From the NCBI GenBank assembly GCA_029582265.1, contig CM055834.1, positions 992,001 through 1,056,000 on the forward strand: DNA of 64,000 nt, given 5' to 3'. Each line of letters begins with the position of its first letter. Positions within the stretch are counted from its first letter, which is position 1. Under the pieces are notes generated by a model. It ran no database searches. It was not told the DNA's origin and saw only the letters and a list, made by a program, of their open reading frames with translations. Source of the stretch: Zoroaster sp. YZ-2022. Its lineage: Eukaryota; Echinodermata; Asteroidea; Forcipulatida; Zoroasteridae. Of this stretch, positions 30,870 through 43,362 are shown piece after piece. The translations under genes and the position numbers were made by a program.

Positions 30870-30989
30870 ACAAATCGACGCATAGCGGTTCATGATTGTA
30901 GCGGTTCGTGTAGCGCCCTCGTGCGGAGTGCGGCGACGGATCGTGTATCCAAAACATACAAACATAGTCTTGACCAAGACTAATGCAAT

Positions 30990-31320
30990 AGCCGTTTTGG
31001 GTCAGATTGACCCGGAAACTCGATCAGAGAGAATCCAACCGACCCGGAAACTTGGTCTGATAGAATCCTGGCCTTGTCAACAATTTCCGATTAAGAATCG
31101 AGGACAGTCTGACCCCAAATTGATCTGACAGCTACGATTGAAGCCTGTCTTCTACCTGATTCGGGCGCAGGGTGTGGTGCACTCCGCCGGTGCTGTCTAC
31201 GGAAAAATTCCTCTATATAGATAATAATGAAAACATTACATTCATTATAAGCATCGTCCCTTTACAATAATTAATAGGTTATTACACAGTTTATATTAGG
31301 TTGGGTAATAAGTGACAGTA
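30990..31320 (+). repeat. Dispersed repeat, right copy
   Basis: Direct-orientation relative of 2440-3030, here with a single second half. It runs into a LINE relic at about 31320. Confidence 0.7.
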
Positions 31321-32755
31321 AATATATTACTGCTCAGTCCTACCACAAATTTGTAAACGACCTCTGCCTCAACTGCTCCAACAATCCCAAGAAATTCTGG
31401 TCCTTTGTTAGTGGCCAAAGAAAGAAAAGCTGTCCTAGCAACTTTCATAATGGCGACCCTGATTCTGCAATCACTGACAATTTGGATATTGCAGATAACT
31501 TCAACCGGATCTTTCAAAGTAACTTCACTCAGGACACCCACCGCTATTCAATTCCTCAATCCTGCAACCATTCCCCTTCAGAGTTTAGATTAACCATGGA
31601 GGAAGATCCTCCATGGATTAACGAACATTTTGCGTTCAATCCAGTCTTAGACAATATGCAGATGGCACTGTACTGTATAGACCCATTAGATCCGACTCTG
31701 ACACAGTAATCCTTCAAAGTGATTTAAACAATTTAATTAACTGGTGTAATATTAATCACATGTCACTTAATTCTATGAAATGTAAGCTTATGACTGTTAC
31801 TCGTAGCAGACATCCTCCTAGTCCCATTTATAATATTGGTTCTGACTCTCTTGAAGTTGTTTCCCATTACAAGTATCTTGGTGTCATCATTTCTCGTGAT
31901 CTCAGTTGGAAGAACCACATTGATAGCGTTACTTCTAAAGCTACTAAACTTTGTGGTTTTATCAGACGGGTTGTTAAGAGTAATAATTCTACTGTTCTAG
32001 TTTAACTTTACACTTCCCTATGTAGACCTGTCATGGAGTATGCCGCTCCTGTCTGGTGCCCAAGCCTACACACTCATCAATTACTCATAGAAAAGGTTCA
32101 GAGGCGTTTCACACGTTCTTGTCTTGGTCTCCCTAAAAGAGCCAGACCTAACAATGCCGACATAGACTACCCTTCCAGATGTAAGAAATTGGGAATTCCT
32201 TTGTTGATTAATAGACTTCATTTTTTGTCAATTTCGTTTGTTGTTAAATGTTTGTATAACAAATTTGATGTAAGTATCCACAGTTTTGTTACTATTAATT
32301 CTAGGCATTGTGATTCTGTCAAGTTTCTTCACAAGGGGGGCCGCACTAACTGCCTACACCACTCTCTATTTGTTAGGTTTCCAAGATTATGGGATAGTTT
32401 ACCATCTGATGTTAAGGAACAAGTTGTATTTAATATGTCCAAGTTTCTCAGTAGTTTTCGTAATCATATTCTGTCTCCTGGGAAATCCATCATATTTCCA
32501 CCCTAAGTAGGCCTGCACCTGAAACATGAAAGTCTTGTTTGCTTACATGCGTGCTTTTCTATGGCCCTATAGTTGACTGGTACCTTGAGACTACCATATA
32601 GAATTGTATGCATGTAGGCAGACATTTGGCAATCCTTCAGGGGTGTTACCATGTTATGTTCTGTTTTACATTTATTTTCATCTGCTTGTACTGTAACTTT
32701 TCTTGTTTGCCCTGAGAAATAATAAATGAAATGAAATGAAATGAAATAAAGTGAC
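31321..32755 (+). pseudogene. Decayed LINE with RT core deleted
   Basis: An N-terminal piece (31321 to about 31600; KKFWSFVSGQRKKSCPSNFH in one frame) is joined directly to the catalytic loop region near 31660, where the usual YADD has become ADGT. The thumb and C-terminus follow: MSLNSMKCKLMTVTR, YKYLGVIISRDLSW (31760-32005) and AAPVWCPSLHTHQL (32033-32506). It ends in an (AAATG)n tail at 32722-32750. Loss of most of the RT and of the second catalytic Asp shows it is dead. Confidence 0.8.
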
Positions 32756-33817
32756 TATCTTATCTTTTCAAAAATATGTTTGATGACGTCATCAAAGTTT
32801 AGAGTGCCCCTAGCGGCTGTTTTAAAAAGGGATTATTTTTCAAATGTTTCACCTAAATGTTGGGAAAAGGACATTATTCTAAGGCATTTCAAATGTTCTT
32901 TACTTTTGTTAACGCTGTACTCGTCACACCTATTGAAGTCGTACAGTTTTTAAAACCAAAAGAAAAAAATATTAATCGATATGTAACCTTCTTTTTTTCC
33001 CCTCAATTTATTGGGGATAGTCCAGGGTTACAGGGAGCTATTCTCATCCCAATGAAAATCACCCTCTCACTGAAGCAGCCATTTTGGAAAAAGGCCTCAC
33101 TAGTACACTTGAAATCAATTTAGGACCACTTTTTCAGGACCTAGTGTATCCAAAATACTCACAGTTGGAAGTAAAGGACCCCATCAGGTTTGGGCCATTT
33201 TCTTTTTACACAATCCATCAAATGTATGGGCCTCAAATCTTTGTTTTTCAGAAAAATTTGACAATATACACTTGATGATAAACAGCTCGGCGCATGAATT
33301 CCTCACTATTTCGTGGGGTGCACCCTCAAAGCTCCGCCGCGGTATGTCTGCTGTGTGACCATCCAGCAGGAGCAGCGGTAGAACATTATATGTAGGGCCT
33401 ACAATGGACATATACTGCCGTACACTACTATAACGTCCCACCGTTATGGATGTTTGTTCTTTCATTTCCTCCCACTGACTAAAGCACATTTAATTGATAA
33501 GATTGTATAATGATAATAAGTTTTTTAATATTTAATAATTTATATTATTTTATTTCATTTTGACTTTTTAGTATGCCAATCACTGTACTGTGCAGACGGT
33601 CTCATAAACTGACCGAAATAATAGACTATCCTGTAAAATGCATTCATTTTAAAACTGTACAATCTTAATTTGGTTGCCTAAAAACACTAAAATGTCATTC
33701 ATTTTGTGCTGATTAATTTATACGACAGTTTTATTAAGGAAAAACTAAAGAAATATTTTAAATTTGTAATTATTTATAGCAATAGAAAACTTTTTTTTTT
33801 TTTTTTTTTAAAGTAAT
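32756..33817. other. No gene recognised
   Basis: AT-rich sequence, with a poly-T at about 33790-33809 and no convincing ORF, inverted repeat or RNA. Confidence 0.4.
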
Positions 33818-33945
33818 TTTTCCACTTAAGTGTCGATGATTTCTTACAAATCGTTTTTCAACTATTTGAGTCAAACATATTTTTCCACTTAAGTGTCGAT
33901 TTTTTCTTACAAATCGTTTTTCAACTATTTGAGTCAAACATATTT
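33818..33945 (+). repeat. 64-bp tandem duplication
   Basis: TTTTCCACTTAAGTGTCGAT plus the following 44 bases (ending GAGTCAAACATATT) occurs twice back to back with one or two differences. Confidence 0.85.
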
Positions 33946-34002
33946 AAATGTATTAATTATTCTGTATATAGACAGAATTTAAACTATTTCCTGCGTGTCA
34001 AA

Positions 34003-34105
34003 CGTACGGAAGCGTTAAAGGGCCACAACCCCCAAAAAAAATTCAAGTTACTATCTCGTTACTATTTTTTTTTTGGTTGTGGCCCTTTAACGCTTCCGTA
34101 CAAAC
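34003..34105. mobile_element. Short perfect hairpin, TTAA-type mini-element
   Basis: CGGAAGCGTTAAAGGGCCAC is mirrored by its exact complement near 34083-34098, with a poly-A/T-rich loop. Each arm contains TTAA followed inward by AGGGCCACAACC, the layout of a tiny TTAA MITE, but the palindrome continues past the TTAA into the flanks. Confidence 0.65.
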
Positions 34106-34961
34106 GTGTGTAAACGATGTTTGATTTTGCTCATAACAAAATTTTGCCGCCGGCCTTCTACGGCGAACGTTATGGATTGCGAAATCATCTGGAGGTGACA
34201 CAACCACAGCTGCTCTCGGCTCGCTCTCTAGACTCTAAGTAATATATATTGTCTTAAAGTCCCGGGTTCTGAAGAGGTTACTTCTGATAGAAAGAAAATG
34301 AATCAGACAGTATTACATTACTGGAGTACCTTGGGTAAAATGAACAGAAGTCTAAATGATGAGGACGATAAGCACACTATCAATACTAGGGCTTTCGTTA
34401 ACCGTATCAGGAATAATAATCATGAAACTCATCATCATGAAGGTGATAATGAAAATATATTGTCTGACATACACATTAATTTAGATATCATTAAAGATGC
34501 CATCTCAAGTTCAAAAAATAATAAGTCACCGGGTATCGACATGATTACGAACGAAATTCTGAAAAATGGTGGCGAGTGTCTTGACATGTCTATTTTATCC
34601 TTGTTCAATAGAATAATTTGTCTTGAGACGATTCCATCTGAATGGAATAAAGGTATTATCATTCCTATTTTCAAAAAAGGTGACCGTAGAGATCTTAATA
34701 ACTACAGAGGTATTTCGTTAACATCATGTGTATCCAAAATTTTCAATCGTATTATTGCTAATTCTATTTCGAGCTTCCTTGAACAGGATAACATTCTTTC
34801 GGAGGTCCAGGGGGGATTTAGGTCATCTCGGCGTTGTGAAGATCACATTTTTACTCTCAAAAGCATAGCTGCTTGTCGCCTTGCAGAAGGGAAGAAGACC
34901 TATTTAGCCTTCCTGGACTTCCGTAAGGCATTTGACACTGTTTGGAGAGATGGGTTGTTAA

Positions 34962-35860
34962 TGGCCCTGTCACACTGTTGCGTATCGTACTAGCGTATGC
35001 CAGCGTATGAAAATTATCACTCATACGCTGGTATACGGTGACATACGCTAGGGGTACAGGCATAGGTTGTATACGTTTCAAGCACGCTGGCATACGCTGG
35101 CATACGCTGGCATACGCTGGCATACGCTGGCATACGCTGGCATACGCTGGCATACGCTGGCATACGCTGGCATACGCTGGCATACGCTGGCTGCATACGC
35201 TGGCATACGCTGGCATACGCTGGCATACGCTGGCATACGCTGGCATACGCTGGCATACGCTGGCATACGCTGGCATACGCTGGCATACGCTGAGGCAGAA
35301 ATACATTTTTAAGCATGCTTAAAATTTTTGTGCGTATACGGACGTATGGTTAATACGCTAAGCATACGCTAGGCATACGCTGAATACGCTAGAGGTACGA
35401 TATAGGTACGTTACTCATAGGTCGAGTACGCTGGACATAAGTTGCCATACGTTGGCATGAAGGTGTACCGTACAGCTAGCGTATTGATAGCGCATTGAAA
35501 GGCCGCCGATTATATAGGTACTTTGTCACGTGATAGGCGGATAGGCGGTACGCTGGGCATGCGCAGTTCATACGCTACTCATACGCTAGCCATACGCAGA
35601 GTACGCTGTCCATACGCTGGTCATACGCTGTTCATACGCTGACATACGCTGGTCGTACGCTGACATTTGCTGACATTCGCTGTCCATACGCTGTCAATAC
35701 GCTTGCCATACGCTACTCATACGCTACTCATAGGTTCAATACGGTAAGTATACGCACAATTCTGTATTTTCAAGGGCTTTTTGTGCGTATGAAAATTATA
35801 TTATGAATTTTCATACGCAACTCTTACGTTTCTCTCATACGCAACAGTGTGACAGGGCCA
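34962..35860. mobile_element. Non-autonomous DNA element built of TACGCT repeats
   Basis: Inverted ends TGGCCCTGTCACACTGTTGC / complement at 35841-35860, flanked by TAA on both sides (34959-34961 and 35861-35863). A TWA target fits PIF/Harbinger. It sits inside LINE coding sequence. Nearly the whole interior consists of variants of CATACGCTGG. No transposase is present. Confidence 0.8.
35090..35293 (+). repeat. 10-bp tandem array, CATACGCTGG x about 20
   Basis: Almost perfect copies of GGCATACGCT with one insertion of three bases near 35191. Repeat-encoded ORFs on both strands (for example YAGIRWHTLA or ASVCQRMPAY repeats) are artefacts. Degenerate copies continue from 35335 to 35720. Confidence 0.95.
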
Positions 35861-37481
35861 TAAGGGCGGCATGGGACATCGGTTTACGGGGTAAAATTTG
35901 GAGGGTTATTGATAGTTTTTATAATAAAGTTCAGGGACGAGTTAGAATGGGGGAAATTGAAACAGACTTTTTTGATATTGATGAAGGAGTAAAACAAGGA
36001 TGTGTCTTATCACCTGTGTTATTTTGTATTTTTATGCACGAATTTACTAAACTTCTTAAAAAACATGATTTAGGTGTTCGTATTCATAATGTATGTATGG
36101 GTAGTTTATTTTGGGCAGATGACGTGGTTTTAATGGCTAACGATGAAAATGAATTAAATAAATAACTTGACCTGGCTGCCAACTTCGCCAAAATTTGGAA
36201 ACTCGACTTTAATCACGAAAAATCTAATGTTCTTACTATTGGCTAGCGTATCAATAAGAACAAAGTTTGGAAATTAGGGGATCACCATATTTCGGAAGTC
36301 GAGTCATATAAAGGTGTGCATATTAGTCGAAGTCTTTCAGACCACGTCCACATTGAAGAAACTATCAAGAAAGGTAATAGGCTTATTGCGTACATTAAAT
36401 CTATTATTGACAACTTTGATGATTTCAATCGTGTATATTATGGGGATATTCTATGGAAAACAATTGCTCTTCCCTCTATTAATTATGCCTGCGCGATTTG
36501 GGTTGACTCAAGCAAACAAGACACGGACAAAATTGAAAGTATTCAGTTGCAAATGGCGCGCTACATCCTTAAGGCCCCTAGAAACACACCGAAGGAAGCA
36601 TTATATGGTGATCTAGGATGGGTACCTATCAAGGTTTCTCAAGATGCACTTAGAGTCAAATATCTTGATCACCTTTTACACATGGATAAGCACCGTTGGT
36701 CAAATTTCATGTTAAATACTATTCTTAATCTTTCGGAAGAGGGTAGATTGCGGTATAATTTTCTCAATAACATTCAAAAGACATGCGCTGATTGCAGCTT
36801 CGATATTATGAATATCCTTGATAACGCTCGCATAGGGGACGTCCCTAAAACAAGTCAATGGGTTACATCTTTTAATTACGTTATTAATGAAAATTATGTT
36901 CAATTTTGGCATGATGAGATTAATAGGAAGTCATCACTTAAGGATTACGCATCTATCAAGTGCTGTCCTGGTCTGGAGAATTACTTGCTTGACAAAACAG
37001 ATTTCCATGGGGCAAGTCTTAAATTCAGGCTTCGCTCAAATACCTTGCCACTCGATCGTAGAACAAGTAGATGGTCTCCGGACCATGACAGCACTTGCAA
37101 AACGTGTAATAATGGTACTGAAAATATTCAACATTTTTTGTTCACTTGCACTGCGCTCAATGATATAAGAACCGATGAATATGTTAAGTTAGAAAGAAAA
37201 TTAATCTCCATGAATCGTATTGATGTTTGGGAATTATTTATGTCAAGTAAGATGTTAAATTGAACCTTACATTAGGTAGTGATGTATCAATTAATCCAAA
37301 CAAATGTGATGTTGACAATATTGCTATTATTTTTGATGATTTTTGTAAATCTTACACCAAGCGTGCATTGAAGCTAAGAGCTGACTTACGTAATTGATAT
37401 TTATATATGTACTTGTTTACTGCCATTGCTGTTGATTATTTATTGCTATTTATTGTAGTGTTTCATTAATATAAAGGCATT

Positions 37482-38421
37482 GGCCCGTATTCATAAAGAG
37501 TCACTAATTTAAACTGTTACCAAGTTAATCTCCAATTAGTTACTGAGGAATTGCCCACTAAGTTAATTTGGTATTTATAAAACTGCCACTAATTAGTAGA
37601 TACTAAAATGTCTCACTAACTTGGTATAGCATTTTAAAACTGATTTACTTCTTCAAGTACAATGAACCCTGAATCGTTTCCTGGAATTGATTGTTATGCT
37701 AATAGGAGAATGCCCTTAGGAAAGGTTGACTGAGTGTGCATGCACAGGCCTTACATAGACATGGCTGCAAAAAGGGAAAGAGGTGAGAATTGGGATTACA
37801 TGGAAAAGATCTTTTTGCTAGGACTATGCCAGGAAAAAGTGAAAATCATAGAAGACAAGCGTATTGATGCAGATTGAACTAAGAGGAAAGAGAAGGCATG
37901 GGAAGAAATCGTAAACAAATTCAGTGCAAGGTACGGGCAGAGACGCGATAAAAAGCGGCTAAAGGAACAGTGGGGCAGGATAAAACTGAAGGCTAAACAG
38001 GACTACAGTAAATATGAAAAAGAGAGAAAGAAGACAGGTGGGGGGCCCGAGCCAAAAAAACCACAGGTATCTCTGAACAAATTCATGACATTTTGCCGGG
38101 AGAATTTGGATTCAGTCTGTCCCTGAAAATCCTCTCGCGGCGGAGTGCACCACCCTGCTGCCTTTGGATATCGCGTAGAGCAATAATAGCATCCATGACT
38201 GCAAGAGAACAGCTCAGAAATGGCACATGTATTCCACTTAGTGAGAAGTTAAAGTACCCCCAGGGCTCCTCTAGTTAGTGAGACTAGTTTAGTGTAAGTT
38301 AGTGGTAGTTTAAGACTAGTGAACCTTTATGAATTCAATTTTAATTTAAAATTGCCACTAGGGTGGATTTAAACTATCACTAGGCTAAAATTGGTTTAGT
38401 AGTCCTTTATGAATACGGGCC
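37482..38421. mobile_element. PIF/Harbinger-type element with Myb/SANT gene only
   Basis: Inverted ends GGCCCGTATTCATAAAG / complement at 38405-38421, with a 3-bp flank ATT on both sides (37479-37481, 38422-38424). Internal ACTAATTTAAACT-type repeats continue the end structure. It contains a broken Myb/SANT-like gene and no DDE transposase. Confidence 0.8.
37761..38125 (+). pseudogene. Myb/SANT-like DNA-binding protein of Harbinger type
   Basis: From the ATG at 37761: MAAKRERGENWDYMEKIFLL, then an in-frame stop near 37877, then EKAWEEIVNKFSARYGQRR, KRLKEQWGRIKLKAKQDYSK and KPQVSLNKFM. The pattern W...K..L......K......W..I...F......R....L...W..IK is that of Myb/SANT-like trihelix proteins. 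These are the second protein of PIF/Harbinger transposons and help the transposase enter the nucleus and find DNA ends. The stop makes this copy a pseudogene. Confidence 0.7.
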
Positions 38422-39345
38422 ATTGTGTTTAAAGATGATGGTCGCTTGCAGAGCTTGAACTACCCCCCCCGGCGGGTTCATCAACTGCGTTAATTCATGC
38501 GTCTCAAATCCGCGGGTGGAGGGGGATTTTGACATGGACGGGATTCTCTTGTCGCTTTGACATGTTTCTAAATCAATTGTTTTCATGTTTTCATTTCTCA
38601 TTTTGCGTATGGGTTACAAGACTGATGCGTTGGGGTGTTAGGAGTTAGCCTATCCGCCGAAACCTACACTGTTGGAACGCGGGTCGGAGCTTTAGCCGGC
38701 ACGGGCTGCCGGGTGGGACCCACAATTGTTGTTGGATGTTTTTCACCAACAAGTTTGGACATTAGTAAACGTTGTTTAAATGTTTAGGCTTGTTGGTTAA
38801 ATGTTGGTTAAATGTTTTAAACGGCTGCTGTGTGGTTTGCATGTGGTCCGTGTTGGTTGAGGTTTTGACCAGCGTTCTAGCAGTGTAGCCTATACAGTGT
38901 TGTCAAATCATCTTTAGACACAATTAAGACCGTGCAATTTGTTTTGCAATTTATTTTGTAAATATCCATTTACTTGATATTATTTATTATTTGTATTTGA
39001 CGAAGCAAAGCGAATCGCGGGATATAGGCCTACATTGGTTCGTATGCATTTTGTTATTTTGCTCACCCTACCTCAGTAGACCTACCTGGCATTGTAGGTC
39101 TATATGGTTATCTCGTATACGACGGTGCGGCGTGTCAATGCGTCCCTTCGTCCAGCTCCATGCGTTCGCTTTGTTTCGCTAAATTATGACTATTATTTAA
39201 TATTCTTATTATTAAATATTGTTATTTTTATAAATATTAATTGTTGTAACCATTGTACTATTGTTTTGATGGATGCACCGATATTTACATACATCGTGTG
39301 CCACTGTTTCAAAAGTGTAATTCCAAATAAATAAATAAAATAAAA

Positions 39346-41400
39346 CTAGAAATTCAGAGTTTGTGAACAAACTCAAGGTGTTCGGAAGTGACGGTAATTG
39401 ATGTCCTCATCAATTGGGATCATTGTTAAAATGTGACTTAAGATTCGTCAAATGAGTACTTGCACGCAATAAGTAACACTTAAAACATATCGCTAGAAGG
39501 CGCTGTAACGTGTGATGAGTTCCAGCAGAGATAGTTAATTGCAACTTGTCATGACTTGTATCATTGAAATTGTGTTAATTGATACCACCTTCCTCTATTT
39601 GTAAGGTGCCTGGTACTTTGTAGGATTCGCCTTGTCTTCATACTAAAATTGTAGACAGTTTATCCAAGTTTGTATGGTCATGTTTGAATGGAATGATTGT
39701 CAGTGATTTTTGTTAACTTTGGGAATGACATCCTCTGTGTAGTCGTAGTCATCTGGGCAAAGATAAACTAGTTGCATTGCTGCTGTACAGTTTTCAACTC
39801 GTTCAGGCAGAAATGATGCATGTTTCATATAATTTAGGAATATCTTATGTTCATGTTGCCAATATTGAACCATCTGTGTTAGTTCTGCAGTATTTATAAG
39901 CAAATTTTCTACAACTAATTCACGCAAGTTGAAATGCATACAACATTTGAACAGCAATTAAACATAGTTCTACATTGTGATGTCGGAATTCACTTATATC
40001 TTTCATTTGGACAAGCTGTAATCTTGGTTCCAAGACCTTGGTGTTTTCACGTCCATAAAACCATCATACACTTATGTCATGAATCAAACATAGAGGGCGC
40101 TGTTTCAAGTTTAAGTTTGATTCGTCTAGGCAGGATCCAAAACTTGAACTTGAAACAAGAAGGTCTTGGAACCAAGACTAGGCAAGCTGCTGCACAATAG
40201 CTGTAATAAATACCATTACCAATATCCGTCCCTTCATCGTCCAGGCGGCCGTCCAAATTCAGAATAATGTGAAATTATTTTAATAATTGACCTTCCAAAT
40301 GTATGTTTTCAGATGATGTTGTGATTCACAACAACTTTTACAAAGAAACTACTTAGTTTTGTAAATAAGGCATGTAATACCTCTCTGCATTTTATACGGC
40401 TGCTCTCCTATCTTAGTGAACACTAACAATTTACTTCAAACAAATGTTTGAAATTACACATTAATTGTGAACAAATTTTATATTGTGCTCACCTGTATAG
40501 TATATGTAAATTCTGTAATTTTATGCATTCATTGTATTCCTTTAAAAAAAACACAAGGTCTACAAATTCTAGTTTCATTTGTTATTTAATAAATAAATAA
40601 ATAAAACGAAACATCATATAAATGTACAGTAATGGATTTATTTATTTGTTTATTTCTTTTCATTTGTCTCGTCTGTTTTCAAAAGTAAGTTGCCTTACTC
40701 ATTTCAAAGAAATAGCTTTTCGGTATTGGCTTTTTCAACAGCCCTTTCCATTCGTACAAAAATGACACTGCAGTATTAAGTTAATACGATCTATGGTTTT
40801 AGAAATATTGTAGCGCATCCGTTATTGGCTTAAACGCCCAACCACACATCTATAAAATATATTTTATCTTGCAAGAGCTTTAGCCTGTGAATCCGCAAAC
40901 GTCCCCGTGAAGACCGCCAGCTGTTTTCCAGTAGATAACGATCTCAGATCTGCGGTTTGTAAACAATGGGCCCCAGAACTACGAGTGTCTGGTGTGTGTT
41001 AAGTCAATGGAATTTTGGCCCAGAAAAGGAATTTTGAAGAAAAAAACTAATCAAAACTTTGACCTTCCGGTACGACCGGAAGCAAATGTCAGACGATTTT
41101 GACGTTAACTTTTCAAATGTTGCCTAAGCCTTGATCTATCAGATCCCAGATTATGAACATCATAGCTTTAGTATATTTTGATATACAGTCGATAGCAAAT
41201 GGTCATTTTTAAAACTTAAATGGCTTGTAATTTGATACCTGATGACGTGATCATGACGTAACTAGATTCATCTACATGATAAGGTCTTTATATGTGTGAA
41301 GTTTCAAGGTTGTGTGATATTGTTAACTTGCACTTTCGATGTAGAGAAGAGTTAAGGAGAAGAAGAAGAAGGAGAAGTAAAAAAAAACTAAAAAAACGGA
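39346..41400. other. Repeat-rich non-coding DNA
   Basis: It contains a palindrome at 40017-40180 and an (AAAT)n run near 40588-40612. An ORF on the minus strand at 39700-39957 (with AELTQMVQYWQHEHKIFL) matches no family I know and could be a decayed coding piece. Confidence 0.4.
40017..40180. repeat. Palindromic MITE-like sequence
   Basis: AATCTTGGTTCCAAGACCTT near 40020-40039 is mirrored by AAGGTCTTGGAACCAAGA near 40159-40176. A second inner pair, TTTCAAGTTTAAGT / ACTTGAACTTGAAA, lies within. No clear target duplication was seen. Confidence 0.6.
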
Positions 41401-41415
41401 ACAATAACAATAGTT

Positions 41416-41435
41416 GTTCGGCTGAAAAGCCGAAC
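41416..41435. repeat. Hairpin GTTCGGCTGAAAAGCCGAAC at a repeat end
   Basis: A perfect 8-bp stem with a 4-base loop, next to an AG/A-rich tract (41342-41400). A hairpin of the same layout (AGGTGTTTG...CAAACACCT) lies at 48263-48290 beside a T-rich tract in the opposite orientation, so this is probably one family. Helitron-like ends also carry hairpins, but the CTRR end was not verified. Confidence 0.45.
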
Positions 41436-41891
41436 ACCTAATAAACTCATAGTATAACAGAGATCAGTGTGGGCACAACGCGTATGTATGTGCCTTGCAA
41501 ACTTTGATTTTGTATATGCAAACATATTGATCGTCAGGGAACCAGACAAATATGGAAGCGCTTATTTTGAACTTGGACATGTTGGAAACACTCCCGAGTC
41601 CTGTTGTTAGTGTTACTGTTACTAATACTAGTGTTAATGTTATATGCATCGACGTCCAGTTGTTTTAACAAGTAAGTTAATTAAATTTGTAATATTCCAC
41701 TTTAGTCATGGAATCGGCAAGGTTTTCCAAACGATGTTGTCAATATTCACCATCCTGTCGCTCAGTGGAAAAGTATGGTTCCTGGTTTATACTTGCATGA
41801 GTAGCAAACTTACAGTTTCCCCAGTTTCCGGACAATTTGGATGACTGTTGATCCACGTTGCTGCTCATGGGGCGAAGGGTATGGTGGGAGA

Positions 41892-43305
41892 TAGCCCCAT
41901 AAATGTGGCACGGACACGCCCCCCCCCGCGTATCCTTAGCCACAGGTTGGTCTCATTCCGCTAACGGTAGTAATTCGAAATTCCAGGCGCTGAAATTGAC
42001 GATATTTGCGACTATTTTGACAGTCTAGATACGTTCCTTACATGTTTAACTATCTAGGCGCCCCCAAAAATGGTGATTTTACTTACATTTTATATTTCCT
42101 GACATATAGGCGAAAAATTACAAGACGATCGTCATTGTGCAAGTTTCAACGAGGACGGCCATAGTGTTGAACGGGAAAACAACATGCGCGCAACAATTTT
42201 ACGACGGCTGTTTTATGTATGCACATACTTGCTGTATTTTAGCGCGCAGAGATATGACCACGTGATGTCGCAGATATAAACTTTCAAGAAACTAACATTG
42301 AGCAGTTTCATCAAATTAACCGTACTGCATGGTAAGTTCATCCCCTTTTAACTATCATATACATGTACCAGGTTATTTAACTGTACTTACATTGTACATA
42401 AAACAAGAGAGAATGTTCATTAAAATAAAATGATAATGTAATAAATAGTCTATTATTAATTACAATAGTTTAATACTAATTTTAAATAGTAATTTTAAAC
42501 AACATACAAATTTCACTAATAATTTTAATATATGAAATATTATAGTGTTACGTTACTATTACTATTAATAATAACAATATTAATGGTTCCACCATTTTGT
42601 AAATCTATAAAAAAAATTATAAAAAAAACAAAAAACAGAATGATTGTTTTATCTGACAAAATATCTGTGAATATAGTCTATGTAATATCTATGTAATATA
42701 GTACAAGTAATATTTTACAATTTTCATGTTTATCTGTTTTGTGAGAATATAAAGGCGGTAACTTCCAGTACAAAGGTGGTTTATTTTCTAATAAGAATCT
42801 TCCCCTGGTTATTTCACTGTCTTAAATTAAGATGTGTAGACCCTGTTTGTTTATTTAAGCCAAAGCTAGCATGTGTACTTAAAGATTGCACTCATGAGCA
42901 CTCGGACCAGACAAATTGCAAAAGATGGTTCAAGCGTGTTTTGGGGTCTATGCTATTTGGGGTCGTGAATTTCTCAATAAAACCCATGGGTACAGGAGCG
43001 GTCCCAATTATTAACATTTTGGCCATCCATCATTATCAATAATACTGATAATATTATTACTATTACTATTATCATTTTGTTAAACAACAATATGCAATCT
43101 AGTACCGGTATCAGCGATATCCTCAAACATGAAACACTTCATTTTGATTCGATCGGTCCATTACTGCCTGTCACTGAACGGTATTTTTTAACATTTTTCG
43201 TGTGCTGAATTATATTGTGGATTTTTGTTACTTTGTTTCTTTTCACCATTAACAAAGAACCCCCCCCACACACACACACAAACAAAATAAAATAAAATTA
43301 ATAAG

Positions 43306-43362
<57 letters not shown>

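Larger units (their letters stand above)
34298..37263 (+). pseudogene. LINE reverse transcriptase, split and frameshifted
   Basis: First part: KNNKSPGIDMITNEIL, FKKGDRRDLNNYRGISLTS, GGFRSSRRCEDHIFTL and YLAFLDFRKAFDTVWRDGLL (catalytic Asp). After the inserted element the frame resumes with AAWDIGLRGKIWRVI, GVKQGCVLSPVLFCIF and LFWADDVVLMA, where the usual F/YADD reads WADD. A stop near 36162 and another at about 36244 precede the C-terminal part. That part carries YKGVHISRSLSDHV, YACAIWVDSSKQD and a Cys-His cluster (CKTCNNG, HFLFTC). The clade is uncertain; it is unlike the L2/CR1 copy at 10334. Confidence 0.8.
34260..39345 (+). mobile_element. LINE interrupted by two DNA elements
   Basis: RT parts occur at 34298-34958, 35865-36165 and 36316-37263, separated by an insertion at 34962-35860. 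The 3' UTR is cut by 37482-38421. The end (GTGCCACTGTTTCAAAAGTG then AAATAAATAAATAAAA at 39299-39343) matches the LINE end at about 780-840. The 5' part is missing. Confidence 0.8.

Noticed and set aside
2440..31320. Flanking repeats as Polinton target duplications or long terminal repeats
   Set aside because: The copies lie outside the end inverted repeats, at unequal distances, and differ in structure.
34857..35322. ORFs with repeated PAYASVCQRM or YAGIRWHTLA
   Set aside because: Product of the CATACGCTGG array inside a transposon; all frames are open.
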